DNA of 64,000 nt from Pseudomonas sp. MM213 (lineage in GTDB: Bacteria; Pseudomonadota; Gammaproteobacteria; Pseudomonadales; Pseudomonadaceae). Below the pieces are notes generated by a model. It was given only the letters and a program-made list of their open reading frames with translations. It was not told where the DNA came from and did not search any database. Below, in pieces: positions 26,749 to 35,905 of this stretch; position 1 is the first letter of the stretch, and each line of letters opens with the position of its first letter. A program made the translations under genes and the position numbers. Where the stretch lies: assembly GCF_020423045.1 (NCBI RefSeq), contig NZ_CP081943.1:1116001-1180000 (forward strand), given 5' to 3'.

Positions 26749-27779
26749 TCGTCCGTCCCGCCACACCGGCTGACCTGCCGGCACTCCTGGCCCTGGCTCA
26801 TAGCGCCGGGACCGGTTTGACCACCTTGCCTGCCGATGCACCGCGTTTGCGCCAGCGTCTGGAATGGGCCGCGAAAACCTTTGCCGGCGACGCCGAGCGT
26901 GCCGATGCCGACTACTTGTTTGTGCTGGAAAACGACCAGCAAGAAGCGATCGGTATTTGCGCATTGGCCGGTGCCGTCGGCCTGCGCGAGCCCTGGTACA
27001 ACTATCGAATGGGCTTGTTTGTCGCGGCGTCGAAAAACCTCGGGATCAATCAACAACTGCCGACGTTGTTCCTGGGTAACGACATGACCGGGCAATCGGA
27101 GTTGTGCTCACTGTTCCTGCACGCCGATCATCGCAGCGGCCTGAACGGGCGCTTGTTGTCGAAGGCGCGGTTCCTGTTTCTCGCAGAGTTCCGTCAGCAC
27201 TTCGGCGACAAGGTCATTGCAGAGATGCGCGGCTACTCGGACGAAGCGGGCATTTCACCGTTCTGGGAAGGGCTGGGGCGGCACTTTTTCAAGATGGACT
27301 TTGCCGATGCCGATTACCTCACCGGCCTGGGCAACAAGACCTTCATCGCGGAACTGATGCCCAAGTTTCCGCTGCCGACCTGCCTGTTGCCGGAAGCAGC
27401 GCGCTCGGTGATTGGCCGCGTCCATCCCAACACCGAGCCGGCGCTGGGCATGCTTCAGGCGGAAGGATTCGAACACCGCGACTACATCGACATTTTCGAT
27501 GGCGGGCCGCTGATTGAATGCGCCACCGCCGACATCCGCGCGGTGCGTGACAGTCAGGTACTGCAATTGAGCATTGGCACCCCCGGAGAACAGGCGGCGA
27601 CTTACCTGATTCACAACCGCCAGTTTGCCGAGTGCCGGATTACCGCAGCACCGGCGCGGGTAGCGGCGGGCACGTTGATTGTCGATGCGCAGACTGCAAA
27701 AACGCTGGGGTTGAGTGCCGGTGCATCGGTGCGGGCAGTGAGTCTGGCAGTACCGGCCAAGCAATTATCTGCGGCTTGA
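26745..27779 (+). CDS. Arginine/ornithine N-succinyltransferase (AstA/AruF family)
   Basis: 344 residues from ATG at 26745. It begins MIVRPATPADLPALLALA and contains YNYRMGLFVAASKNLGI, TGQSELCSLFLHADHR, MRGYSDEAGISPFWEGLGRHFF and the C-terminal FDGGP blocks of the AstA family. AstA transfers succinyl from succinyl-CoA to the alpha-amino group of arginine or ornithine, the first step of the AST pathway. It is translationally coupled to ctlX. The rest of an aru/ast operon is not nearby, so this is probably a second, specialised copy. Confidence 0.88.
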   Translation: MIVRPATPADLPALLALAHSAGTGLTTLPADAPRLRQRLEWAAKTFAGDAERADADYLFVLENDQQEAIGICALAGAVGLREPWYNYRMGLFVAASKNLGINQQLPTLFLGNDMTGQSELCSLFLHADHRSGLNGRLLSKARFLFLAEFRQHFGDKVIAEMRGYSDEAGISPFWEGLGRHFFKMDFADADYLTGLGNKTFIAELMPKFPLPTCLLPEAARSVIGRVHPNTEPALGMLQAEGFEHRDYIDIFDGGPLIECATADIRAVRDSQVLQLSIGTPGEQAATYLIHNRQFAECRITAAPARVAAGTLIVDAQTAKTLGLSAGASVRAVSLAVPAKQLSAA

Positions 27780-27787
27780 CTCGATCG

Positions 27788-27815
27788 TTCAGGAGCGAGA
27801 CTGCTCGCTCCTGAA
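27788..27815. terminator. Hairpin after astA
   Basis: Perfect 12-bp arms (TTCAGGAGCGAG / CTCGCTCCTGAA) around a 4-nt loop, 8 bp after the astA stop and between convergent genes. There is no T-run; it is REP-like in sequence and may serve as a bidirectional end. Confidence 0.6.
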
Positions 27816-27830
27816 GGGGTCTGTAGGGAG

Positions 27831-28538
27831 TCAGGTTCTGCGGCTAAGGACTTCAGTGATACTGCGCCGTTTGGCATGCAACTCACTGGCTTGAATCAAC
27901 TGCTCAAGGTCTTCGGGCGTGACGTCAAAGAAAGCTTCCATGTCCGCCAGCGCCCGTTTCAGATCCTGGGCAGTGATCGCCTGGCTGTCGATGGGCGGGT
28001 GATCGGCCGGCACCATCGGCACCGGTTCACTGGCGCGTCTTGGGTAACGAATGCGCGTCAGGTTGTTGTACGCCAGCGCACTGAGCAACATCGTCGAGGC
28101 ACCGAGCATTACCGGGCCGAGGGCTTTCCAGTCCAGCGCGATGGTCGCCGGGTCTGCCAATACCAGCAGCAACGCCAAGGCACCGGCCGGCGGATGCAGG
28201 CAACGCAGCCAGCACATCAGGATCAGCGACATGCCTGCGGCCAGGCAAGCACTGCCAAGGGTTCGTCCGAGCACGTGGGCGACCAACAATGCGACCACCC
28301 CAGCGCTCAAGTAGCCGCCGAGAATCGACCAGGGTTGCGCCAATGCGCCGGAAGACACCGCGAACAACAGCACTGCCGAGGCGCCCAGCGGACCGATCAG
28401 GTGCTGCGCCACTTCGATGCCGAAAACCTGTGAGCACAGCCAGACGCTGAACATCGTACCGAGGGCCATGCCGATGGCGGCGCGGCTCCATTCAGAAGGT
28501 CGGGTATTGATGGCGGCGGGGAACCAGCGAGCAAACAT
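27831..28538 (-). CDS. HPP family integral membrane protein
   Basis: 235 residues from ATG at 28538; the upstream in-frame stretch lacks family features. The HPP domain has four to five hydrophobic segments and the name-giving motif in CLHPPAGALALL. A polar C-terminal tail (DLKRALADMEAFFDVTPEDLEQLI) follows. HPP proteins are inner-membrane proteins; some transport nitrite in plants and cyanobacteria, but the bacterial role is largely unknown. It is on the same strand as the MFS gene, 158 bp upstream. Confidence 0.82.
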   Translation of the reverse strand: MFARWFPAAINTRPSEWSRAAIGMALGTMFSVWLCSQVFGIEVAQHLIGPLGASAVLLFAVSSGALAQPWSILGGYLSAGVVALLVAHVLGRTLGSACLAAGMSLILMCWLRCLHPPAGALALLLVLADPATIALDWKALGPVMLGASTMLLSALAYNNLTRIRYPRRASEPVPMVPADHPPIDSQAITAQDLKRALADMEAFFDVTPEDLEQLIQASELHAKRRSITEVLSRRT

Positions 28539-28676
28539 GAGGTGAATGGTCCGTTGCAAAAGTCGAGGCAAAAAAAGGCTTAGCTGGGATACCCAGAAAG
28601 CCCTTGAAGTCGTTCCAACTATTGGGGGAGGAACGAGGCACAGTGTGCCGCTCATTCCAGACGGAGACAAATTCAT

Positions 28677-28701
28677 ATTAATGCAGTTTCAGTGCATTAA
28701 T
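28677..28701. repeat. AT-rich inverted repeat at the end of the MFS gene
   Basis: 9-bp perfect arms ATTAATGCA / TGCATTAAT with a 7-nt loop, overlapping the MFS stop codon and preceding the HPP gene. It looks more like a protein-binding operator than a GC-rich terminator. Confidence 0.5.
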
Positions 28702-29875
28702 TTTGCTGTAAAGCCACCCGGCGTCCGCTCATGAAACACAGGAAACCGCCCATGGCGGTCAGCGCGCTCAGGGCATAAAACATCGTCGGCGCCGGGGTGT
28801 GCATCAACAGGAAACCGCAAATCACCGGGCTCAGGGCACCGCCCAGGGCCGCCAGGTTTTGCGCGCCGTAGTAACTGCCGCGCAGCTCTTCCGGGGCCAG
28901 GGTGTCGACGAACAGGAATTCGGCGGGGTAAATGATCATTTCGCCGAGGGTGAAGATGAACATCGCGACGCACCACGACACCAGGCTATCCGCCAGACTG
29001 AAGCCGATCAGGCCGAGGATGAACAGGCTGGTGCCACCGGCAATCCAGTAGCGCAGTTGTTCACGCTTGAGGAAACGGCCGATCTGGTATTGCAGCAGGA
29101 TCACGCTGATGGCGTTGCAGGCGAGCAGGGCGGCCATGGTTTCCAGGGCGCGTTTGGAGTCCTGGGTCACCAGCAGGTATTGCGACAGGTACAGGGTGAA
29201 GCGCCCATGGACCACGGTGCTGAGCAGGCAGCCGCAGGTGAACATAATCAGCGTGCGGTCGTTTTTCAGGGTGATCAGGGTTTTCAGAAAGCTTTGCGGC
29301 TGGCCGATCGCGGGTGTCTGGCTCGAATCTTTCGGGATCCCGCTCATCAAAAAGATGCTGAAAAACGCAATGCCGCCGGCAATCAGGAACGGCGCAATCG
29401 GGTAGACACCGGCGATGACTACGCCGAGCATCGGCCCCGTGGCGTAACCGATGTTGGTCAGGGTGTAGCGCAGGGAAAAGGCCTTGGCGCGCTGGCCCAT
29501 GGGCAGGTTTTCGCTGAGGATCGCCTTCGAGCCGATCAGGAACAGCGCCGAAGCGGTTTCGGTGATCACCAGGGTCAGGGTGGTCAGGTAGAGGTTTTCG
29601 GCGAAGGTCAGCAGCACGAAACCGATGGCGCTGGAGAGCATGGCGAGGATCAGCAGCCGGCGCTTTTCCAGGCGGTCGATGATGTAGCCGCCGTAGAGCG
29701 CAAGCAGGGTGGCGATGAACACCGCGATGCCCAGCAGCAAACCAACGTCCTGTTGGTTGAGGCCCAGTTTGTTGCTCAGGAACAACGTGAGCAACGGGCT
29801 GGTGATGGCGCGGCTGACGACGATGGTCAGCGATACGATCATCAACCGGCGGATAACAAGCGAGTAAGTGGCCAC
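28697..29875 (-). CDS. MFS transporter (MdtH/YdeE-like)
   Basis: 392 residues with 12 predicted helices. The start MATYSLVIRRLMIVSLTIVVSRA and the motif A-like GGYIIDRLEKRRLLIL follow the MFS exporter pattern. RYTLTNIGYATGPMLG is the helix 5 glycine/proline block common in drug and metabolite efflux members. The substrate is not evident. Downstream on the same strand is the HPP gene. Confidence 0.83.
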   Translation of the reverse strand: MATYSLVIRRLMIVSLTIVVSRAITSPLLTLFLSNKLGLNQQDVGLLLGIAVFIATLLALYGGYIIDRLEKRRLLILAMLSSAIGFVLLTFAENLYLTTLTLVITETASALFLIGSKAILSENLPMGQRAKAFSLRYTLTNIGYATGPMLGVVIAGVYPIAPFLIAGGIAFFSIFLMSGIPKDSSQTPAIGQPQSFLKTLITLKNDRTLIMFTCGCLLSTVVHGRFTLYLSQYLLVTQDSKRALETMAALLACNAISVILLQYQIGRFLKREQLRYWIAGGTSLFILGLIGFSLADSLVSWCVAMFIFTLGEMIIYPAEFLFVDTLAPEELRGSYYGAQNLAALGGALSPVICGFLLMHTPAPTMFYALSALTAMGGFLCFMSGRRVALQQN

Positions 29876-29935
29876 GGTGGGGCAAATGTCCTTATTCAGA
29901 TTTCAGGGTGTTCGACGGTGTACCGTGTCGCGCCA

Positions 29936-30001
29936 TTCGCGGGCAAGCCTCGCTCCTACACGGTTGCGCTGCCCCTGTAGGAGCGAGGCTTGCCCGCGAA
30001 G
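29936..30001. repeat. REP pair, inverted (class GCGAGGCTTGCCCGC)
   Basis: Two inverted REP units with a very short spacer, between the MmgE/PrpD gene end and the MFS promoter. Confidence 0.9.
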
Positions 30002-30025
30002 AGGCCCGCGCAGACAACGCAAAAT

Positions 30026-31375
30026 TCAACTCAACCACCGATCCAGCGCAGCCACCGATTCCAGCGTTTCCAACCGCCACAACTGCCCGATCAGTTCCTC
30101 TGCCTGCAACCTCGGCATCACCCGCACCGCCAGACTGAAAAACTTCTGTTCCAACGCGTCATCACTCAACGGATTGCCCGGCGCACCCAGTGGCGGGTCG
30201 ACGCACAGGCTCGCCTGCCGACCGTCCACCGTCCGCACGCTCACCACGGGCTCGCCATCCTCTGACAGTTGCGGGTCCACTACAAGACGAATGCGCGACA
30301 TCCACAGCGCAATCTGTGGAACACGCCGTTGCTCGTCGTCATACGCCTCCAGCCGGCAATGCCCATGGACCAAGCGTGCGGCGAGGGCGTACGGCAAGCT
30401 CATCTGCGCCGCCGCGAGGCTGCTCACCTCCTGAGCGCCGCACATGTCTTGCAGAAACCCGCACAGCGAAACCTCAAGGTCTTCAACCTGATCGACATCC
30501 ACCTGCAGTTGATCCAGCAACAACCCCAACGCGTCGATGGCCGAATGCGTGCCACGGCATGAGGCGTACGGCTTGATCGAACAGCGGGCGAGCTTCCACA
30601 CGACGCCCAGGCCGGCATCCAGTGCCTCCGGTTGTGCCGTCCCGCCGGCCAGGGTTTTCAGGAAACCGCCCCAGACATCATCGAACAGCTTCGACGGCCC
30701 GGTGATGCCTTGCTGCGCAAACCGTGCCGCCAGCAATCCACCTTCGGCGGCGCGCCCGCTGTGCAGTTTTTTACTCTGCGAGCCGTCGTGGATGAAGGCC
30801 CACAAGCCGCCGCTGAAACTGCCCGCGATACCGAGTGCCGAGAGCATTTGTCCGGCGTTCAAACCCAGGATGCGTGCACTTGCCGCCGCTGCGCCAAACA
30901 CGCCGCAGGTGGCGGTGGAATGCCAGCCGGCGCCGTTGTGCGCCGAATAACCGCCACAGGCTTCGAGCACGCGGCGGCCGACTTCGTAACCGATGACCAC
31001 CGCCGTGATGAACTCGCGACCACTGACAGGCCGCGTGGACATCGAAACAGCGGCCATCACCGCCGGCAGCACCACCGCGCCGGAATGGTCACAGCCACCG
31101 GTGTCATCCAGTTCCAGCGCATGCGCGGCGACGCCGTTGAGCATTGCAGCCTGAGCGGCGCCGACCTGCAGGTCCGCACCCCAGACCAGCGTGCCGCCGA
31201 TTTCACCCGCGAACACCAGGCGCGCCTGTTTCGCCACATCACTATCAGCCCCGGCCAGCGTCGCGCCAAAGGTGTCGAGAATGTGCCGTTTGGCTTGTGC
31301 AACCAATGCCGGGGGCAAGTCTTCAAATCGTGTGTCGACGCAAAACTGCGCCAGTCGTTGCAAACGCTCGGTCAT
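30026..31375 (-). CDS. MmgE/PrpD family protein (possible iminodisuccinate-epimerase-like enzyme)
   Basis: 449 residues from ATG at 31375 after a CTACCTCCT-adjacent site; the ATG overlaps the stop of the upstream hydrolase gene (ATGA). The MmgE/PrpD pattern is clear: LDTFGATLAGADS, NGVAAHALELDDTGGCDHSGAVVLPA, GWHSTATCGVFGAAAASARILGL, HDGSQSKKLHSGRAA, KPYASCRGTHSAIDA. The family includes 2-methylcitrate dehydratase, cis-aconitate decarboxylase and iminodisuccinate epimerase. With an argininosuccinate-lyase-like enzyme in the same operon, the epimerase branch is the most suggestive match, but this is inference. It is the last gene of the operon. Confidence 0.8.
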   Translation of the reverse strand: MTERLQRLAQFCVDTRFEDLPPALVAQAKRHILDTFGATLAGADSDVAKQARLVFAGEIGGTLVWGADLQVGAAQAAMLNGVAAHALELDDTGGCDHSGAVVLPAVMAAVSMSTRPVSGREFITAVVIGYEVGRRVLEACGGYSAHNGAGWHSTATCGVFGAAAASARILGLNAGQMLSALGIAGSFSGGLWAFIHDGSQSKKLHSGRAAEGGLLAARFAQQGITGPSKLFDDVWGGFLKTLAGGTAQPEALDAGLGVVWKLARCSIKPYASCRGTHSAIDALGLLLDQLQVDVDQVEDLEVSLCGFLQDMCGAQEVSSLAAAQMSLPYALAARLVHGHCRLEAYDDEQRRVPQIALWMSRIRLVVDPQLSEDGEPVVSVRTVDGRQASLCVDPPLGAPGNPLSDDALEQKFFSLAVRVMPRLQAEELIGQLWRLETLESVAALDRWLS

Positions 31376-32259
31376 AGGAGGTAGTCCCGATAATGCCGTT
31401 CGTACACTGACGCCGGGTGATCCTCGGTCACAGGCGTCGCGGAATCGGCCCACCACTGAGCGACTTCGGCTCCGGTGGCGATCCACACGTCGTTGTGTTG
31501 CTGAATGCCCTGCAGCAATTCGCGCAACACGCCGATCCGTCCCGGCGTGGCAACGATCTCCGGGTGCAAACGCAGCACGTAACACAGCCCGAAGCGGTGA
31601 AACCCTGCAAAGTCCATTTGCAGGTTGCCCAGGGTGTGGCTGTAAGAGGCGATCCGTGATTGCGCCGGCGGCACCGCCGGGCTCAGGTTGAACGCGAAGT
31701 AGGGTTCGTCTTCCAGCTCGTAGTGCAAGGGCAGTTCAATCACCTGCGGCGCAGTGGGATGCGCGAACGGCAAATCATCGCCGCGCCACGAGGATGACCA
31801 ATGAATGCCCTGATCCCTCAGCGCCTCGATGAACCCCGGCGCGCCATTGCCGGCGGGGATGCGAAACCCCGTCGGACGCTGGCCGGTCAATGTTTGCAGA
31901 GCCTCGCAGCCGGCGGCAATTTCGGCGCTCTGCTGTGCCAGATCGAGGGTGTCGTAGTTTTGATGGCGATACCCGGCGCAGGCAATTTCATGCCCACCGG
32001 CCTGGATCGCCTGAAGGTGTTCGGGGTTTTCTTCGGCGACGATGCCAGGGATAAACCAGCTGCTGCGAACCCCCAGTTCCTTGAACAAACCCAGCAGACG
32101 CTCGACGCCGCGCTGGCTGCCGTAACGCCATACAGACAGTGTCTTGTCGCGCCCGGCGACTTCCGGCGCCTGGGTGAGAATCCCGTGAATGTCGTTGTAA
32201 TCGACGGTCAGCACCACGGCGCAGCGATAGCCGTCGGGCCAGACGATGGAATCAGCCAT
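31372..32259 (-). CDS. Polysaccharide deacetylase/allantoinase-like hydrolase with altered metal site
   Basis: 295 residues after an AAGGAG site. The NodB-fold pattern is recognisable (VVLTVDYNDIHG, WFIPGIVAEENPEHLQAIQAGGHEI, FRIPAGNGAPGF, LCYVLRLHPEI), as in PuuE-type allantoinases. The second metal motif, normally H-G-Y-x-H, reads A-G-Y-R-H here, so the first histidine ligand is replaced by alanine. It may be metal-independent or act on a different amide bond. It overlaps the upstream paralogue by 8 bp and the MmgE/PrpD gene by 4 bp. Confidence 0.8.
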   Translation of the reverse strand: MADSIVWPDGYRCAVVLTVDYNDIHGILTQAPEVAGRDKTLSVWRYGSQRGVERLLGLFKELGVRSSWFIPGIVAEENPEHLQAIQAGGHEIACAGYRHQNYDTLDLAQQSAEIAAGCEALQTLTGQRPTGFRIPAGNGAPGFIEALRDQGIHWSSSWRGDDLPFAHPTAPQVIELPLHYELEDEPYFAFNLSPAVPPAQSRIASYSHTLGNLQMDFAGFHRFGLCYVLRLHPEIVATPGRIGVLRELLQGIQQHNDVWIATGAEVAQWWADSATPVTEDHPASVYERHYRDYLL

Positions 32260-33094
32260 GGTGATGCTCCTTCAGCCACCACTGGGCGACGTCGCGGCAA
32301 GTGGCAAACCACACGTCGTCGCGCTGACGCATGTGTTCGAAAAGTTTTTCCAGCAACAGGATGCGCCCCGGTTTGCCGGTGATCTTGGGGTGGAACAGGG
32401 TGGTCAGGCACAACCCCTCATTCATGGCGCCGTCGTACTCGCGGCACCAGTTGTCCAGGGTCAGCTCATAGCTGGCCGTGCGGTCCAGTCCCGAAGGAAA
32501 GTCCGGCGCGCGGGTGTAGGCGAGGGAGGCGTAGTCGTCCATTTCCCAGCGACCGGGGATTTCCACCAGTGGCGTGTCGAACCCCGGCACGTTCACCAGG
32601 TACGGTCGGTCGTCGCCGCGCATGCTGCTGGAGTAGGTCACGCCGGCTTCCACCAGCATCGCCGGGGTCTCGGCGCGCCAGTCGCCGGACGGCGTGCGGA
32701 AACCTTCGGCGCGGATGTTCAGGTGTTTCCAGAACACCTCGCGGGATTTCTTCATCACGTCCTTTTGCTGGTCCAGCGTCAGGGCGTAAAAGGATTCGTG
32801 TTTGTAGCCGTGGTACGCCACTTCATGCCCGCGCTCGACAATCGCCTGGCACTGTTTCGGCCAGTTCTCCACGACCCAGGCCGGAACGAAAAACGTGGTC
32901 GGGATGCGGAATTCGTCGAGCAGGTCGAGAATCCGTGGCAGCGCCCGGTAAGGGCCGTAACCACCAAAACCGAAGTACTCGGGCTTGTGCCAGATCGAGC
33001 CGTTGAGCATCGCATCGCCGGTGGGGCCGTCGAGGTCGAAGGCCAGGGCAAGGCAGGCCTTGTGCTGGTCGGGCCAGGTTGGGGAGGACGACAT
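32252..33094 (-). CDS. Polysaccharide deacetylase/allantoinase-like hydrolase
   Basis: 280 residues. NodB-fold motifs are intact: LAFDLDGPTGD (Asp metal site), GHEVAYHGYKHES (His-His), FRTPSGDWRAET and LTTLFHPKIT. The lack of a signal peptide and the PuuE-like layout suggest a cytoplasmic C-N hydrolase on a small amide rather than a polysaccharide enzyme. It is the first of two tandem paralogues, right after the binding-protein gene of the ABC importer in the same orientation. Confidence 0.82.
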   Translation of the reverse strand: MSSSPTWPDQHKACLALAFDLDGPTGDAMLNGSIWHKPEYFGFGGYGPYRALPRILDLLDEFRIPTTFFVPAWVVENWPKQCQAIVERGHEVAYHGYKHESFYALTLDQQKDVMKKSREVFWKHLNIRAEGFRTPSGDWRAETPAMLVEAGVTYSSSMRGDDRPYLVNVPGFDTPLVEIPGRWEMDDYASLAYTRAPDFPSGLDRTASYELTLDNWCREYDGAMNEGLCLTTLFHPKITGKPGRILLLEKLFEHMRQRDDVWFATCRDVAQWWLKEHHHG

Positions 33095-33133
33095 CGTTGG
33101 TGCTCCGTTCTCAATAGTCGAAACGCAACCAAA

Positions 33134-33228
33134 CCTGTAGGAGCCGGCTTGCTGGCGATGGCGGTGTGTCAGCCAACATTCATAGCGACTGATCCACCGC
33201 TATCGCCAGCAAGCCGGCTCCTACAGGG
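33134..33228. repeat. REP pair, inverted (class GCCGGCTTGCYGGC)
   Basis: Intercistronic REP pair between the binding-protein gene and the hydrolase genes of the lyase operon. Confidence 0.9.
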
Positions 33229-33234
33229 CAAGCA

Positions 33235-34059
33235 TTACTTGCCGGCGTTGATGGTTGCCGTCTTGATTGCGCCCAGCTCCAGGTCCCATTTTTTCAGGAT
33301 GGTCTGATAGCTGCCGTCATCGATCATGCTCTGCAACGCAACCTTCACCGCTTCGCTCAGCTCAGGCTTTTTGTTGCTCAGGCCCATGCCGGAGAACTGC
33401 ACGGAAATCGGCTGGCCGACCGTTTTGTACATGTCCTTTTCCTGAGTCTTCAGGTACGACAAGGTCTCGCTGCCTTGCATCGCGGCATCGATACGGCTCT
33501 GACGCAGTTGCGCACGGGCATCCGCCGAGCCTTCGGTGCCGATCACCACGATGGCCGGTTTGCCGGCGGCTTCGCAGTTGGCCTTGCTGTATTCAGCGAT
33601 TTCCGCCGGGAACGTGGTACGGCGGCTGGTGCCGACTTTCTTGCCGCACAGGTCGGTGATTTCGTTGAAGTCCTTGTTCTTCTGCAGGGTGTAGAACTGC
33701 GGACCGCTGGTGAAGTAGTCGACGAAGGTCACGCTGGCCTGACGCTCTTTGGTGTCGGTCATGCCCGACAGCACCATGTCGACGCGGTCGGTGGTCAGGG
33801 CGTTGATCATTTGCTCGAAGCCGGTTTCCTGCCATTTGATCTTCACGCCCAGACGTTCGGCCAGGGCGTTGCCCAGATCAACGTCCACACCGGTGAGGGT
33901 ATTGGTGGCCGGGTCCTTGAAATCCATCGGCGGGTAGTTCGGCATGATCGCGACGACGATCTCGCCTTTTTCCTTGATGCTGGCCGGCAATTCGGCGGCG
34001 AAGCTGACGCTGGATGCCATCAGGCCTGCGAGTACTGCTGGGATTACGATGTTCTTCAT
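33235..34059 (-). CDS. Periplasmic amino acid-binding protein of ABC importer
   Basis: 274 residues with a signal peptide (about residues 1-22, ending SVSFAAELP). SBP family 3 features: VAIMPNYPPMDFKDPATNTLTGVDVDLG, MVLSGMTDTKERQASVTFVDYF. The ligand is likely a small amino acid or amino-carboxylate. It is encoded after its permease and ATPase genes, and its presence between the lyase and the hydrolases argues that its ligand is the substrate of those enzymes. Confidence 0.85.
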   Translation of the reverse strand: MKNIVIPAVLAGLMASSVSFAAELPASIKEKGEIVVAIMPNYPPMDFKDPATNTLTGVDVDLGNALAERLGVKIKWQETGFEQMINALTTDRVDMVLSGMTDTKERQASVTFVDYFTSGPQFYTLQKNKDFNEITDLCGKKVGTSRRTTFPAEIAEYSKANCEAAGKPAIVVIGTEGSADARAQLRQSRIDAAMQGSETLSYLKTQEKDMYKTVGQPISVQFSGMGLSNKKPELSEAVKVALQSMIDDGSYQTILKKWDLELGAIKTATINAGK

Positions 34060-34097
34060 GGTCGTTCTCTTATGTGTGTTGTTACGCCAGCCGGCGC

Positions 34098-34862
34098 TTA
34101 GGTTCGAACGGCAGAAATGAAGCTTTGGGTGCGCGGGTTTTGCGGACTTATTAGTATTTCTTCGGGGCTTCCTGCCTCCACGATCTGCCCGCCGTCCATG
34201 AACACCATGCGGTTGGATACTTCGCGAGCGAAGCCCAGTTCATGGGTGACGACGATCATGGTCATGCCGGATTGCGCGAGATCGCGCATCACCGACAGCA
34301 CCTCACCGACCAGTTCCGGGTCGAGTGCCGAAGTGGGTTCATCGAACAGCATCAGCTTGGGCCGCATGGCCAATGCGCGAGCAATGGCGACACGTTGTTG
34401 CTGACCACCCGAAAGCTCGATCGGGTAGCTGTTGCGCTTGTCGGCCAGGCCGACGCGGGCGAGCAGTTCCAAGGCTTCTTCGTGCGCCTCCTTGGGCGAA
34501 CGCTTGAGCACCTGGCACGGCCCTTCGATGATGTTTTGCAGCACAGTCATGTGCGGAAACAGGTTGAAACGCTGGAACACCATGCCGGTGGCCAGGCGTT
34601 GACGGGCGATCTGCGACTCGTTGAGTTCGTGCAGTTTGTTGCCGACGATGCGGTAACCCACCAGCTCGCCATCGACCCACAGGCCGCCCTTGTCGATCTT
34701 TTCCAGCTGGTTGACGCAACGCAGCAAGGTGCTTTTGCCGGACCCGGACGGGCCGATGATGCACAGCACTTCGCCTTGCTCGACTTCGATGTTGATGTCC
34801 TTGAGGGCGTGGAAATGGTCGTAATACTTGTTCAGGCTCACGGCCTTGACGATGCTTCTCAT
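34098..34862 (-). CDS. Amino acid ABC transporter ATP-binding protein
   Basis: 254 residues from ATG at 34862 after a GAGGAG site. Walker [11 protein letters not shown]-loop [12 protein letters not shown], signature LSGGQQQR, Walker [13 protein letters not shown] and VTHEL are complete. It belongs to the GlnQ/HisP group. It lies between the permease (10 bp upstream) and binding-protein genes, forming one importer with a single permease type. Confidence 0.92.
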   Translation of the reverse strand: MRSIVKAVSLNKYYDHFHALKDINIEVEQGEVLCIIGPSGSGKSTLLRCVNQLEKIDKGGLWVDGELVGYRIVGNKLHELNESQIARQRLATGMVFQRFNLFPHMTVLQNIIEGPCQVLKRSPKEAHEEALELLARVGLADKRNSYPIELSGGQQQRVAIARALAMRPKLMLFDEPTSALDPELVGEVLSVMRDLAQSGMTMIVVTHELGFAREVSNRMVFMDGGQIVEAGSPEEILISPQNPRTQSFISAVRT

Positions 34863-34872
34863 GTTCGACTCC

Positions 34873-35751
34873 TCAAGAACGCTTGCCGGCGCCGCGAGCG
34901 AAACGACGCTCCAGACGGCTTTGACCAAAGGACAGCACGGTGACCGTGGCCAGGTACCAGATACCCGCGACGATCAGCAGCTCCATCACCCGGGCGTTGG
35001 CGTAGTAGATGTTCTGAGCGTTGTAGAGCAGCTCCGAGTACTGGATGACGCTCGCCAGCGAGGTCATTTTCACCATGCCGATAAACTCGTTGCCGACCGG
35101 TGGAATGATGATCCGCATGGCCTGCGGCAGGATGATCCGGCGCAGCGCTTGCAGGCGTGGCATGCCGATCGACTTGGCGGCTTCGTACTGCCCGGTGTCC
35201 ACCGACAGCAGACCGGCGCGCACCACTTCAGCGGTGTAGGCGCCCTGGTTGATGCTCAAGCCGAGGAGGGCGGCCACGAACGGCGTCATCAGGCTTACGG
35301 TGTCCATTTCGAACACGCCGGGGATGCCGATGGTGGGAAAAATCAGCGCCAGGTTGAACCACAACAGCAGTTGCAGGATCAGCGGCGTGCCACGGAACAG
35401 CCAGGTGTAGGTCACCGCCACGTAGCGCAGGATCGGGTTGGCCGACATGCGCATGATCGCCGTGATCACCCCGAACACAATGCCCAGCCCCATCGCCAGC
35501 ACGGCCATGACGATGGTATTGAGCAAGCCCCACATGATCGCCTGGGACGTGAGGAACTGGCCGATGTACGACCACTCGATCTTGCCTTCGGCGAAGGCCC
35601 GCACCAGGCCGATGATCGCGATGACGATGACCGTGGCGAAAAAGATCCGCCCGTAGTAACGCCGTGGCACGTGATCGTACTGGGTGATATCGAACTGGTT
35701 TTCCGCCAGTTTGCGCTCCGCCTGGAGTCGTTCTGCCTGAGTCTGGCTCAT
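34873..35751 (-). CDS. Amino acid ABC transporter permease
   Basis: 292 residues from ATG at 35751 after a GGAG site. A 40-residue polar N-terminus ([11 protein letters not shown]) precedes the HisM-type domain. The [17 protein letters not shown] and EAA loop ([24 protein letters not shown]) are clear. Only one permease gene is present, so the channel is probably a homodimer, unlike the two-permease importer at 22.8-24.3 kb. Confidence 0.88.
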   Translation of the reverse strand: MSQTQAERLQAERKLAENQFDITQYDHVPRRYYGRIFFATVIVIAIIGLVRAFAEGKIEWSYIGQFLTSQAIMWGLLNTIVMAVLAMGLGIVFGVITAIMRMSANPILRYVAVTYTWLFRGTPLILQLLLWFNLALIFPTIGIPGVFEMDTVSLMTPFVAALLGLSINQGAYTAEVVRAGLLSVDTGQYEAAKSIGMPRLQALRRIILPQAMRIIIPPVGNEFIGMVKMTSLASVIQYSELLYNAQNIYYANARVMELLIVAGIWYLATVTVLSFGQSRLERRFARGAGKRS

Positions 35752-35792
35752 GTTGTTTCTCCGAACACTGGTATTACAGGTCAAACACAATT

Positions 35793-35890
35793 CCCTGTAG
35801 GAGCGAAGCTTGCTCGCGAAAGCGGTGTGTCATTCACCACTGATGCTGACTGACATGGCCTCTTCGCGGGCAAGCCTCGCTCCTACAAGG
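35793..35890. repeat. Mixed REP pair
   Basis: The left unit (GTAGGAGCGAAGCTTGCTCGC) and the right unit (inverted GAGCGAGGCTTGCCCGC) belong to different REP subtypes. Located between lyase and permease genes. Confidence 0.85.
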
Positions 35891-35905
35891 GATCTGCGTT
35901 GTCTA

